From contig MVRC01000004.1 in the NCBI GenBank assembly GCA_002067865.1, forward strand, positions 1 to 63,790: a stretch of 63,790 bases of DNA, given 5' to 3'. Each line of letters begins with the position of its first letter. The stretch's first letter is position 1. Position numbers and translations under genes: made by a program. Under the pieces are notes generated by a model, which searched no databases, was not told the DNA's origin, and saw only the letters and a program-made list of their open reading frames with translations. The DNA is from Methanomassiliicoccales archaeon PtaU1.Bin124 (GTDB lineage: Archaea; Thermoplasmatota; Thermoplasmata; Methanomassiliicoccales; UBA472). This document shows positions 1-9,010 of this stretch, one piece after another.

Positions 1-1986
1 TCCGCTCCCGCAGGCGGCGTCCCCCTCACGACCGCCAGCACCATCTCGATATCCTTCGTGCCTTACACCAAGATGACCATCAATACTGCCCTCGACACCA
101 CCGGTATGACCTATTCGAGCACCGGCGCGGCGCAGTGGGTGCCAGTTACCCACCGCTTCAGCAAGGGCGGCAGCGCCATGCAGAGCGGCATGATCGAGGA
201 CGGCGATTCCAGCACCTTGTCGATGTCGGTGGCAGGCTCCACCACGCTGTCATTCCAGTGGATGGTCGCCTCAGCATCATCTGCCGACACTCTCAGCGTC
301 AGCTTGGACGGCACCGTGAAGCAGACCATCAGCGGGACCACCGGCTGGGCCTCGGCAAGCGTATCAATCCCATCTGGTGCACATATCGTCTCCTGGACAT
401 ATACCAAGTCCACCGGCTCGCACGGACCTGAGGATGCCGGATATATCGATGCCGTTTCCACGACATCGGTCATATCGGTCGATACCATCCCGCCGGTCAG
501 CTCGGCCGCTCTGAGCGGGACCGTTGGGGTGAACTCCTGGTACACATCCGCGGTCACCACCACGATCTCGGCCGTCGATGCATCGTCCACCGTCTCTGGC
601 ATAAAGTACCGCCTCGATGGCGGCTCCTGGACCGCCTACTCGGCACCGATCGTTGTATCCTCGGACGGCTCCCATATCATCGATTATTACGCCACAGATG
701 CCGTGGGGAACGTAGAGACCTACAAAACTATCTCATTCAAGAAGGACTCCACCGCCCCCTCGACCACATACGCCCTGGACGGTCTTACGCTGACCCTGAC
801 CGCGACCGATGCGACCAGCGGTGTATCGAAGACCGAGTATAGCATCAATGGGGGCGCCTGGACGACCTATTCCGCTTCCTTCGCCGCCAGCACCGAGGGC
901 GTGAAATCGACAGTGGCATTCCGCTCCATCGACCTGGCCGGGAACGTCGCCGCTGCCACCACCATCACCATCGGAAACGCCGATACGACCGCCCCGACGA
1001 CCGCGGCATCCCCCAGTGGCACCGTCGGATCCAATGGATGGTACACCTCCGCGGTCTCCGTCTCATTGGCGGCCACCGATCTGGGCGGCTCAGGACTCGC
1101 CTCCACATATTACCGAATGGACGGCGGCGCCTGGACTTTATACGCTCAACCGGTGAACATCGCCGTCGACGGTTCGCACGTGGTCGATTATTACTCGGTG
1201 GATGCAGCAGGCAACATCGAAGCTTCGAAGAGCATAGCGGTCAAGAAGGACAGCGCGGCCCCGGCATCGGCGTCAAGCGTCTCCGGCCTCACCGTTACGC
1301 TTTCCGCCAGCGACCCGGTCAGTGGCGTCGCATCGATCTACTATCGCATCGACGGCGGTTCCTGGACCCTGTACACCGCCCCGTTCAGCTCCGGCAGCAC
1401 CGGCGTCACCCACACCATCGATTACTACGCGGTGGACAGCGCCGGTAACACGGAGGCTTTCGACCAGACCACGGCATATCAGGCCTCGGCGGTCACACCT
1501 GTCGCACCGGCAAAACCCACCAGCCTGAAGGCGTACTCGGTGCTAGGCGGGATCAAGCTTTCCTGGACCGCTCCCCTGAGCACCGGTACCTCCCCTCTCT
1601 TGGGCTACAAGGTCTACCGCAGCCTTGGGTCCGCCACCCCGGTCCTGATCGGAACCACTACGACCACATCCTACACCGACACCACCCTCGTGGCCAACCA
1701 GCTGTACCGCTACTATGTGACGGCCTACAGCCTGGCCGGGGAGAGCGCCAAGCTCGGTCCGCTGACCCTGAAGCTCAGCTCCATCAGGACCGCCTCGGTC
1801 GCGCTGGCCAGTGAGTCGCCTTCTCCAGACCTGGCGAACATCGATGCCGCCTTGGTAGTGGAAGAGCCCTCCGTCGGAACGAGCGATGATGCGGCCGTCA
1901 TGACCATAGCATGGATCATGGGGCTGCCCCTCGCGGCCATCGGTCTGCTGGTGGCGTGGTTGTACACGCGTCACGGGATGGGCTGA
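1..1986 (+). CDS. Large surface protein, 3' part: OmpL47-like repeats, FN3 domain, C-terminal anchor (5' end outside window)
   Basis: The reading frame is open from base 1, so the start lies upstream and only the C-terminal about 660 residues are visible. They begin with a beta-sandwich segment, followed by four repeats of about 80-90 residues with the pattern Y-x-(I/L/M)-D/N-G-G-x-W ... D-Y-Y-(A/S)-x-D-x-x-G-N-(V/I)-E, typical of OmpL47-type Ig-like modules. One fibronectin type III domain follows (G-Y-K-V-Y-R ... Y-R-Y-Y-V-T-A-Y), then a hydrophobic C-terminal helix ending near a basic tail. The order matches the C-terminal two thirds of the protease at 3403-6705, so the missing N-terminus may carry a papain-type protease domain; that is inference. 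It is probably exported and membrane anchored with the repeats outside. An internal GTG at 58 is not the true start. Confidence 0.85.
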   Translation, partial: SAPAGGVPLTTASTISISFVPYTKMTINTALDTTGMTYSSTGAAQWVPVTHRFSKGGSAMQSGMIEDGDSSTLSMSVAGSTTLSFQWMVASASSADTLSVSLDGTVKQTISGTTGWASASVSIPSGAHIVSWTYTKSTGSHGPEDAGYIDAVSTTSVISVDTIPPVSSAALSGTVGVNSWYTSAVTTTISAVDASSTVSGIKYRLDGGSWTAYSAPIVVSSDGSHIIDYYATDAVGNVETYKTISFKKDSTAPSTTYALDGLTLTLTATDATSGVSKTEYSINGGAWTTYSASFAASTEGVKSTVAFRSIDLAGNVAAATTITIGNADTTAPTTAASPSGTVGSNGWYTSAVSVSLAATDLGGSGLASTYYRMDGGAWTLYAQPVNIAVDGSHVVDYYSVDAAGNIEASKSIAVKKDSAAPASASSVSGLTVTLSASDPVSGVASIYYRIDGGSWTLYTAPFSSGSTGVTHTIDYYAVDSAGNTEAFDQTTAYQASAVTPVAPAKPTSLKAYSVLGGIKLSWTAPLSTGTSPLLGYKVYRSLGSATPVLIGTTTTTSYTDTTLVANQLYRYYVTAYSLAGESAKLGPLTLKLSSIRTASVALASESPSPDLANIDAALVVEEPSVGTSDDAAVMTIAWIMGLPLAAIGLLVAWLYTRHGMG

Positions 1987-2069
1987 TGCCGCGATAATCA
2001 CTTAACCCCAAACGGCCATCACCCCTCGTCGAGGGGGATGGGATCATCGCGGAGGATCTGCAGGTCAGC

Positions 2070-2978
2070 GTGGGCACGATCAGGGAACGCCTGTTCTTGG
2101 AGCGCCTGCGCTGCATCGGCCCAGAGAGGGTCGATCCGGTCGCGGGGATGAAGCAGAAGGCCAGGGCGAAATACATCGAGGAGAACTGGCAGAAGCTCTT
2201 CCCGCCGGTGGACGCGGCCCTGCTCAAGGTCGTCACCGCACCGCTGCAAAGGGTCGTCAGCAAGGGCATGGACCCGGCGACGGACGAGATGATGCGGACC
2301 CATTGGGAACCGCAGATCAAGGCGAAGCTTCACAACACGTACGAGTTCTACGTGATCATGCTGCGCTATTCCTCGAGCGTAAAGGAACGCAATGCGGAGG
2401 AGCAGAGCCGCCTGCTGTTGAACTATTATCTACTGCTGGTGGAGGGGGTCTACTCGGCACAGGTGAACCTCGTCTGTCACCTCCTGTGCAACATGGGGCA
2501 GCAGTATCGATCGTCCAAGTCGGCCATGGAGCACGGCCCTGCCCCTGGGTCGATCGGGGTCATCGAAGAGGACAGCCTGTGGAACAAGCTGCGCTTCCTG
2601 GAGGACAACGGTTTCTCATTCATGGTCGATGCATGCGACCGCCAGCTACGCAACAGCGTGGCCCACCTGGATTTCATTGTTTTCACGAACGGTTGCGTCG
2701 GTTATGGAACGACCTCCCGTGGACCAAAGGTCATCAGCTACGATGAACTAGTGCACAAGGTGGAGGTCCTGAAGTCGATCACCGACGCGGTCAACGAGGT
2801 CCTGGCCGATTCCACCGCCGCCTGGCGCAAGGCCGTCAAGGAAAAGAAGAGCAAGACCGCGCCGAAGGCAGCAGCGAAGGTGGCCAAGGCCGGACCGAAG
2901 GACCCCAAGGAGGTCCTCAAGGCCATGGGCATGGAGAAATCCTCTCCCGAAGAGAGGGAACCGACAGTGCGGCTTTGA
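2070..2978 (+). CDS. Uncharacterised protein with HEPN-type R-N-x3-H motif and Lys/Ala-rich C-terminus
   Basis: This 302-residue, largely helical soluble protein is of a family I do not recognise. The motif R194-N-S-V-A-H199 in a predicted helix matches the catalytic signature of HEPN ribonuclease domains (R followed by a polar residue, three residues, then H), and the hydrophobic helices before it fit a four-helix bundle. The last 50 residues are rich in Lys, Ala and Pro and look disordered. GTG at 2070 is preceded by a GGAGG sequence at 2051-2055; no ATG is in frame near it. The gene sits alone between two paralogous surface-protein genes, with no antitoxin-like partner seen in the window. 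Function as an RNase is inferred only from the motif. Codon use is like the neighbours. Confidence 0.65.
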   Translation: MGTIRERLFLERLRCIGPERVDPVAGMKQKARAKYIEENWQKLFPPVDAALLKVVTAPLQRVVSKGMDPATDEMMRTHWEPQIKAKLHNTYEFYVIMLRYSSSVKERNAEEQSRLLLNYYLLLVEGVYSAQVNLVCHLLCNMGQQYRSSKSAMEHGPAPGSIGVIEEDSLWNKLRFLEDNGFSFMVDACDRQLRNSVAHLDFIVFTNGCVGYGTTSRGPKVISYDELVHKVEVLKSITDAVNEVLADSTAAWRKAVKEKKSKTAPKAAAKVAKAGPKDPKEVLKAMGMEKSSPEEREPTVRL

Positions 2979-2999
2979 GAGATGGGCCTCTCTCTTTTT
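2977..2999 (+). terminator. Hairpin plus T-run terminator overlapping the stop codon
   Basis: A perfect 6-bp stem GAGAGA / TCTCTC with a TGGGCC loop is followed at once by five T. It begins inside the TGA of the upstream HEPN-like gene. Confidence 0.7.
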
Positions 3000-3402
3000 C
3001 CTCCATCTAGCGCTATTGGCAAAAACCTGCAATTCTGCAGTCCGATTCGACTCAATCTTCCCTCAATAAAAAGAAGGGTTGGACATGGTTTAATTATATA
3101 ATTATTCATATACATTTAAAAATATTCTTTAATTATTATATGAATCATAATATTTATAAAAAGGAAAATGTTATCTTTCAAGATAATCTTATATTGCCAG
3201 TTGAACAGAATTTTAAAATTTTTTATACAAAATTATCAGTAATGACAATTATTCTGTTTATATATCGCGTTAAGGAGAAGTTTATAAACGATAAGGCCAT
3301 TAGGTTTATCGTCGGGATGGGAAGAGTGGGGGCGTAAGTCGTCGTCACGAGTGTTCTCGACTCGGGGCTCCCGAGCCTCGGCCTTAATCATTAGCGAGGG
3401 CC
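3000..3402. other. AT-rich intergenic region with upstream hairpin
   Basis: This 400-bp gap is strongly AT-rich from about 3060 to 3290, in sharp contrast to its GC-rich neighbours. It probably holds the promoter of the surface protease at 3403. A perfect hairpin (CTCGGG, loop GCT, CCCGAG) lies at 3361-3375, about 30 bases before the start codon, so it may be in the 5' leader. A 65-codon open frame at 3140-3337 has no Shine-Dalgarno sequence or recognisable features and is not called. Confidence 0.5.
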
Positions 3403-6400
3403 ATGACGAAAGTAGCAGGACGAACAGTAACAGTATTGCTCGCCCTGGCGATGCTATTCTCAGCATTGCCGATGGCAAGCATGGCTGTGAGCGCAAGCAT
3501 TGAGAACGCAACATATTCTGAGAGTTCCTTGAGCGTAGACGGAGGAACCGTCTATTACCACCGCATCCAGCAATCGGAGGTCGATTCCTTGCAGACCCTT
3601 TTGGGCGTGAGGCAGGACGGGGTGGACTACAACCTGCTCTATGACGGGCACGGGACTGGTCTATCTCCGCTGTCATCATCTGAGTACTCGACCTTGACCG
3701 AGCAAGCATATGTCGTCAGCAGCGTCGTTAGCGACCTGACATATGCCAGCTCCCTGGACCTGTCGAACTCGCCGTACTTCCCAGCGGTGGGGGACCAGTT
3801 GTCATTGGGAGCATGCGCGGCCTGGGCCATGACATACTACTGCTATGGCTATTTGGAAGCAAAGGACCAAGGATGGACGCAAGCGAGCAGCGGACTGGCG
3901 TCGCAGGTGTTATCCCCCACTTTCACGTACAATCGCATCAGCGATTACAACACGGGCTCTTCCCTGAGCGGAAACGCCTATGTGATCCGTGACTGGGGGG
4001 CGGCCACCATGGCGACCATGCCGTACGATGTTACGGACTACCTCAGCTGGGGCAGCGATGTCGCGCAGCGAGAGGCGATTGCGCATAGGGCGCTGTCGGT
4101 CATGTACATCACATCGGCCACGGTGGACACGCTGAAGGTAGTGCTGCAATCGGGTTCGCCAGTAACATTCGCTATGGACGCATTGACGTTCGGAACGGTC
4201 TTCAACGGGGATGGCACTAAGAAGATCATCTCCGCGGCAGACTATAACACGGCCTCTCTGAATCATGCACAGACCATAGTGGGGTGGGACGACACGGTCT
4301 CCGAGGACGGAGATGTCGGAGCGTTCCGGGTGGTGAACTCCTGGGGGACAGGGTTCGCCGAAGGAGGATATTATTGGATAACGTACAAGGCAATGTTGGA
4401 GATGCTGGCGCTCTCCCCGCCCACCTACATCCAGGACAGGGTGGGCTACCAGCCCCAGGTCACTGCCGTGGTGCATTTCAGCGCCATGCCGGCCAGGGAT
4501 TCGACGTTCAGCTGCATTCTGCAGAGCAACGTGACCGGAACGGCAGTGAAGACGAGGACGTTCTATTACAGGACGACCTACTACCAGGGAACGGCCCCGG
4601 CCTTCCCGGAGTATCTCTTTGTGGACCTGACGGACCTGCTGACAAGCTATTCCGCCACCAACAGCAGGTTCGCCATAAGCTTCAGCGGCGGTTCGAAGAC
4701 CGGTACGGTCTCGAGCTACCATCTGGAATGGTATGATGGAAGCTACGTTGCTGGCAGCCCCACGCAGCGTTCGGCCTTCGCCGCAGGTTTGCCGGCGACG
4801 ACCAAGACCGTCATATCCTTGGCCTCGACCAAGTACACCCAGATGACCTTGGCCGCCGCCTTGGACACGACCGCCCTCACACTGAGCACCAGCGGTGAGG
4901 CATGCTGGACACCAGTGGTCGACACCTCTTACTACGGAGGAGACTCCGTGGTCAGCGGGGACATCGGCAACTCACATTCCAGCACGCTGAAGGGGACGAT
5001 CGCAGGACCGGCCACGGTGTCGTTCTATTGGAAGGTGACGTCCGAATCAGGCGCTGACTATCTGAAGTGCAGCGTCGATTCGACCGTTCAGGCGAGCATC
5101 TCCGGAACGACCGCCTGGACCAAGGTCTCGCTGAACATCGCATCAGGAACGCATACCATCACCTGGACCTACTCGAAGTCGGCCGCCACCTCCGTAGGGG
5201 CAGATTGCGGGTACGTGGACAGGATCGACACCACCGGCGGCACGAGCGACTCCACCGCCCCGGTCACCTCGGCGACCTTATCTGGTACGACTGGAACGAA
5301 CGGCTGGTATACGACCACCGTTTCGGCCACCTTGACCGCATCGGACTCGGGCGGAGTGCAGTCTACTATGTACAAACTGGACTCGGGTGCCTGGACGGCA
5401 TATGCGGCCCCGGTGTCGATCACGCTGGATGGGACGCATACCCTGCAGTACTACTCGGTGGATGCGAGCGGCAACGTGGAAGCGACCAAGTCTGCCACCA
5501 TAAAGAAGGATTCCACCGCGCCAGTAACCACTTCGACGACCTCTGGATATTCGGTGACGCTATCCCGTAGCGATGCGGTCAGCGGCATATCCACCACGAT
5601 GTACAGCATCGACAGCGGAGCATGGAAGACCTACACGGCCGCCTTCAGCGCTGGAACGACCGGCACTCATGTGGTGAAGTTCTACAGTGTGGACAAGGCG
5701 GGGAACACCGAGTCGACCAAGCAGATATCCGTCGGAGGAACGGACACGGTCGGACCGGTGAGCTCGGTCACCCTGAGCGGCACCACGGGCAGTAACGGAT
5801 GGTACACCACCAATGTAGGCATCAAGATAGCCGCGACGGATGCGGCCAGCGGGGTCGCCACGACGTATTATAAGATCGACTCCGGTGCCTGGACCGCCTA
5901 TGCGGGCTACTTCGTCTACTCGTCCGATGGTACGCACACGCTGCAGTACTACTCCGTCGACACCCTGGGCAACATCGAGGCCACGAAGTCCACCACGTTC
6001 AAGAAGGATGCGGTCGCGCCGACCACCTCATCCGCTGTGTCCGGCTCCACGGTCACACTGACATCCAACGATGTCACCAGCAAAGTGGCCACCATCTACT
6101 ATCAGGTCGATGGCGGATCATGGACGCTGTACACCGGAGCCTTCAGCGCCGGTACGGCCGGGGTGCAGCACACCGTGCAGTTCTATGCGGTGGACAATGC
6201 TGGCAACATCGAGGCCACGAAGCAGGTGAACGTGTATGTCGACACTGGAGCGGTCAAGGTCGCTCCCAGCGCACCAACCTCGCTCTCGGCCAGGACGACC
6301 ATCGGCGGGATCAAGCTTACCTGGATAGCACCGTTGAACACGGGTTCCGCACCGCTCTCGGGCTACAAGATATACAGGAGCCTGGGAACGGGCACGCTCG

Positions 6401-6705
6401 TGCTCATTGGCACCAGTGCGACCACGTCCTATTCGGACACCACCATGGTGGCGAACCAGCAGTACCGTTACTACGTGACTGCCTACAGCTCTGCCGGTGA
6501 GAGCGCCAAGCTCGGGCCGATGATCATCAAGCTGTCCACCATCCTGTCGTCCGAATCGTTGCTGGGCGAGACCGGAATGATCGACATTCCTTCCGATGGC
6601 AGCGACATGGGCGAGATGGTCCAGAGAGTACCGTTCTGGGTCGCCTGCTTCGCCGCGATCGTGCTGGTGGGCATGGCCTTCTGGGTCATCAAACGCCGGG
6701 CTTGA
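3403..6705 (+). CDS. Secreted papain-family (C1) cysteine protease with OmpL47-like repeats, FN3 domain and membrane anchor
   Basis: The protein has 1100 residues. Residues 1-32 form a signal peptide (basic N-terminus, hydrophobic core, small residues before cleavage). A papain-like domain follows with the full catalytic set: oxyanion Q132, nucleophile C138 in G-A-C-A-A-W-A, H288 in L-N-H-A-Q, and N312 in V-N-S-W-G-T. Next come a beta-sandwich segment, four OmpL47-type Ig-like repeats (about 600-960), an FN3 domain (about 970-1060) and one transmembrane helix followed by K-R-R-A. The layout implies an extracellular, membrane-anchored peptidase. ATG 3403 is close behind GCGAGGG. It is a paralog of the truncated protein at the window start; both share repeat order and the FN3-anchor end. 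The substrate is unknown. Confidence 0.9.
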   Translation: MTKVAGRTVTVLLALAMLFSALPMASMAVSASIENATYSESSLSVDGGTVYYHRIQQSEVDSLQTLLGVRQDGVDYNLLYDGHGTGLSPLSSSEYSTLTEQAYVVSSVVSDLTYASSLDLSNSPYFPAVGDQLSLGACAAWAMTYYCYGYLEAKDQGWTQASSGLASQVLSPTFTYNRISDYNTGSSLSGNAYVIRDWGAATMATMPYDVTDYLSWGSDVAQREAIAHRALSVMYITSATVDTLKVVLQSGSPVTFAMDALTFGTVFNGDGTKKIISAADYNTASLNHAQTIVGWDDTVSEDGDVGAFRVVNSWGTGFAEGGYYWITYKAMLEMLALSPPTYIQDRVGYQPQVTAVVHFSAMPARDSTFSCILQSNVTGTAVKTRTFYYRTTYYQGTAPAFPEYLFVDLTDLLTSYSATNSRFAISFSGGSKTGTVSSYHLEWYDGSYVAGSPTQRSAFAAGLPATTKTVISLASTKYTQMTLAAALDTTALTLSTSGEACWTPVVDTSYYGGDSVVSGDIGNSHSSTLKGTIAGPATVSFYWKVTSESGADYLKCSVDSTVQASISGTTAWTKVSLNIASGTHTITWTYSKSAATSVGADCGYVDRIDTTGGTSDSTAPVTSATLSGTTGTNGWYTTTVSATLTASDSGGVQSTMYKLDSGAWTAYAAPVSITLDGTHTLQYYSVDASGNVEATKSATIKKDSTAPVTTSTTSGYSVTLSRSDAVSGISTTMYSIDSGAWKTYTAAFSAGTTGTHVVKFYSVDKAGNTESTKQISVGGTDTVGPVSSVTLSGTTGSNGWYTTNVGIKIAATDAASGVATTYYKIDSGAWTAYAGYFVYSSDGTHTLQYYSVDTLGNIEATKSTTFKKDAVAPTTSSAVSGSTVTLTSNDVTSKVATIYYQVDGGSWTLYTGAFSAGTAGVQHTVQFYAVDNAGNIEATKQVNVYVDTGAVKVAPSAPTSLSARTTIGGIKLTWIAPLNTGSAPLSGYKIYRSLGTGTLVLIGTSATTSYSDTTMVANQQYRYYVTAYSSAGESAKLGPMIIKLSTILSSESLLGETGMIDIPSDGSDMGEMVQRVPFWVACFAAIVLVGMAFWVIKRRA

Positions 6706-6744
6706 ACGTCCAACGTTGCAGAAACCCTTTTCCTCATTATTTTA

Positions 6745-6760
6745 TTTCGGCTAACCTAAA
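6745..6760. promoter_or_regulatory. DtxR-type operator upstream of the CDF transporter
   Basis: On the minus strand this reads TTTAGGTTAGCCGAAA. The first part is nearly the left half of the classic DtxR box (TTAGGTTAGCC...). It differs at only two positions, both transitions, from the site at 14518-14533 in front of the DtxR-FeoA gene. It lies 70 bp before the CDF start codon. Binding by the window's DtxR protein is inference. Confidence 0.6.
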
Positions 6761-6829
6761 GCCAGATGCTCATGATTTTCACTTTAACGATAGAAAAACC
6801 CTTAAGCAAGCCCCTCGTTTCCTCGGTAC

Positions 6830-7765
6830 GTGGACAAGAAAAGGGTCGCGGAGATAGTCATTGTCGGAGGGCTGATCGTCTTTGCGATCAAGCTCCTTGC
6901 GTACATAATATCCGATTCCATCGCGCTTCTGTCAGATGCGCTGGAGTCGATCATCAACATCATCGCCTCGATAATGATGTTCATCTCCATCCGGGTGGCA
7001 TCGAAACCGCCAGACGCGGAGCACCAGTTCGGTCACAAGAGGGCGGAGAACGTTTCCTGCCTCATAGAGGGGCTACTGATCATCATCGCGGCTTTGCTCA
7101 TCATGGAGGCAGGTCTGTCCCGCCTGTTCACCCCGGTCGAGCTGACCCAGGTGGACATCGCCCTGATCGTGTCCCTGTCGGCCACCGGTATCAACGCCGG
7201 GCTGTCGTACTTCATGCTAAAGGAATCGAAGAAGAACGAATCCATGGCACTGGAAGGGGATTCCAAGCACCTGCTCTCGGACGTACTTTCGTCCGGTGGG
7301 GTCGTCCTGGGCCTGTTCATCGCCACCCTGACCGGATGGTTCGTGCTGGACTCCATACTGGCCATCATCATGGCGGTCCTCATCGGCAAGATGGGCATCG
7401 ATCTCATGAGAAAGGCCTCGACGGACCTTTTGGACCATTCCTGCCCCGAGGTCGAGGTAAAGGTAAGGGAGCTGCTGGACACGCAAAAGGGTTTCGTCGA
7501 ATATCACGAGCTGAAGACCAGAAAGAGCGGGGACACGGTCTTCGTGATGTTCCATCTATGCGTCGACGGTAAGATGACAGTGAACGAATCCCATGACCTG
7601 ACAGAGCGGCTGGAGCGAATGCTGGAAGAGAAGATCCCGGGCATAGATGCCACGATCCACGTGGAATCGGAGCATCAGATGTGCGAAGGCCGCACGGAGG
7701 AAGAGGACGACCAGCTCAACTACCGGGCCAGAAGCCTGCATAGGGAGCACGGGCCTAAAGAATAA
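6830..7765 (+). CDS. Cation diffusion facilitator (CDF) family metal efflux transporter
   Basis: This 311-residue membrane protein has about six N-terminal helices and a cytoplasmic C-terminal domain. Signatures are the S-D-A-L-E-S motif in helix 2, the loop D-A-E-H-Q-F-G-H-K-R-A-E, and H-L-L-S-D (HxxxD) in helix 5, the metal site of CDF proton antiporters. The C-terminal part (about 210-300) is the ferredoxin-like dimerisation domain. The start is GTG; no better ATG fits the conserved N-terminus. The family exports Zn, Mn, Fe, Co or Ni. The DtxR-type operator 70 bp upstream suggests Mn(II) or Fe(II) efflux co-regulated with Feo uptake, but this is inference. tRNA-Cys follows on the same strand after 29 bp. 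Confidence 0.92.
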   Translation: MDKKRVAEIVIVGGLIVFAIKLLAYIISDSIALLSDALESIINIIASIMMFISIRVASKPPDAEHQFGHKRAENVSCLIEGLLIIIAALLIMEAGLSRLFTPVELTQVDIALIVSLSATGINAGLSYFMLKESKKNESMALEGDSKHLLSDVLSSGGVVLGLFIATLTGWFVLDSILAIIMAVLIGKMGIDLMRKASTDLLDHSCPEVEVKVRELLDTQKGFVEYHELKTRKSGDTVFVMFHLCVDGKMTVNESHDLTERLERMLEEKIPGIDATIHVESEHQMCEGRTEEEDDQLNYRARSLHREHGPKE

Positions 7766-7794
7766 ATATCTGGGACAGAATCAGCTTGAACAGC

Positions 7795-7882
7795 GCCGGG
7801 ATGACAGAGCGGCCATGTGGCGGACTGCAGCCATATTGGCGGATATCCGCATACCCGTGTTCAAATCGCGGTCCCGGCTCCA
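7795..7882 (+). tRNA. tRNA-Cys(GCA) with a 14-nt intron and encoded CCA
   Basis: The acceptor stem is GCCGGGA (7795-7801) with TCCCGGC (7872-7878), discriminator T7879 and CCA at 7880-7882. The T arm is CCGTG-TTCAAAT-CGCGG. The anticodon stem GCGGA (7820-7824) pairs with TCCGC (7846-7850), but the loop has 21 bases. Removing 14 bases (7831-7844) after position 37 gives the loop CTGCAGA with anticodon GCA, and the arm GCGGACTGCAGATCCGC typical of archaeal tRNA-Cys; U73 also fits cysteine. The D stem is weak, with three good pairs (ACA/TGT). The intron sits at the canonical archaeal site and should be removed by the splicing endonuclease. The CCA end directly abuts the stop codon of the opposing gene at 7883. 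Confidence 0.9.
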
Positions 7883-8956
7883 TCACTCTTCTACTTCCTT
7901 CCTGCGAAGGATGTTATCTTTGGCCCACGCGGCATGCTCGGCCAGCATAACATCGTCTCCATCGATGAACCTCTGGATGGCCGGAACTACGCTAACATCT
8001 CCAACATTTCCGAGCGCCACCAAAGCATTCCTTATTAGCAGGCGATGGTCATCAACGTTCCATTCCATATCATGGAAATGACGGTCGAACTCCTCTCTCG
8101 TCAGGTTCACTAGGTCAAGCAGTCTCGGACTCTTCGTCCATGGGCCGAATGGATCATCGAGCTCCGTTTTGATTGGTTGGACGTTATCGTTGCGGGGACA
8201 GACCTCTTGGCAATGACCGCAGCTATTGATCCTGTCCCCGACCATCTCCCTAAGCTCAAGTGGGATGGGTCCTGGCATGGCGAGGATGTCCGTCAGGCAC
8301 CTGCTGGCATCGACAACGTACGGCTCCACGATCGCCTTGGTCGGGCATAGGCGGATGCACCGCTGGCAGGAACCGCACCTCGGTTCGGCCTCTTCGTCCG
8401 GTCTCAATTCTAGGTCAGTGGATATAGCTCGGAATAGCATCCATGAGCCGTGATCTTCATTTTGGATAACAGTATTCTTGCCATATGTCCCAACTCCGGA
8501 GCGATGTACCGCCGCCTTCGTGGGTACTAAGTTCTCGTCAAGGACCTCGGCCCCGTTCTCTCTCAGGAAATTTATCACCAACTGCCTTCTCTTGTCGATC
8601 TCTGCGTAGAAATGTCTCCAATAATCCTTACTGATGCGCCCTCTTGGATCGGAGGGCGTCCCGCTTTCATGCCTCTCATCGATCAGATACCTCATACCAA
8701 GGACTATGATCGATCTGGCAAGGGGCATAGAAGCCTTGGGATCAGAAAAAAGTTCCACCTTGCCCATAGGCGGATACAGGTTGGCCATCTCATCCGTGAT
8801 GGTTCCATTGGCCCTTCTCCTTTTGACCTCCTTTAAAAAACGCGGGAACGGTTCAACATTTGTGATACCAACGATGTCAAATCCGAGCCTCATCGCTGCC
8901 ACTTTCACATCCTCTGAGGTCAGACATTTCTTCATGCCATTTGGAGGCGATGTCAT
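7883..8956 (-). CDS. Epoxyqueuosine reductase-like (QueG family) double 4Fe-4S protein
   Basis: This 357-residue cytoplasmic protein has a QueG-like N-terminal domain (DUF1730 region, about 20-190). Two 4Fe-4S motifs follow, C-G-S-C-Q-R-C-x3-C-P and C-G-H-C-x3-C-P, and HEAT-like repeats at the C-terminus (R-N-A-L-V-A-L-G-N-V). In bacteria QueG uses cobalamin to reduce epoxyqueuosine in tRNA. Archaea normally make archaeosine, so the substrate here is uncertain; a related corrinoid reductase role is equally possible. ATG 8956 is preceded by an AT-rich promoter region. It converges with tRNA-Cys at zero distance. Cobalamin use would agree with the cobyric acid synthase gene in this window. Confidence 0.8.
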   Translation of the reverse strand: MTSPPNGMKKCLTSEDVKVAAMRLGFDIVGITNVEPFPRFLKEVKRRRANGTITDEMANLYPPMGKVELFSDPKASMPLARSIIVLGMRYLIDERHESGTPSDPRGRISKDYWRHFYAEIDKRRQLVINFLRENGAEVLDENLVPTKAAVHRSGVGTYGKNTVIQNEDHGSWMLFRAISTDLELRPDEEAEPRCGSCQRCIRLCPTKAIVEPYVVDASRCLTDILAMPGPIPLELREMVGDRINSCGHCQEVCPRNDNVQPIKTELDDPFGPWTKSPRLLDLVNLTREEFDRHFHDMEWNVDDHRLLIRNALVALGNVGDVSVVPAIQRFIDGDDVMLAEHAAWAKDNILRRKEVEE

Positions 8957-8984
8957 AGATGATTAAACTAGCGAAAAATTATTA

Positions 8985-9008
8985 AGAAAAAAGAAGGGAC
9001 TAGGTCCC
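8985..9008 (-). terminator. Terminator of the aquaporin gene
   Basis: On the minus strand GGGAC, loop CTA, GTCCC is followed by TTCTTTTTT, two bases after the aquaporin stop codon. Confidence 0.7.
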
Positions 9009-9010
9009 GA

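Noticed and set aside
3140-3337. 65-codon open frame in the AT-rich gap before the surface protease
   Set aside because: No ribosome binding site, odd composition from an AT-rich non-coding stretch, and no recognisable feature; more likely promoter DNA.
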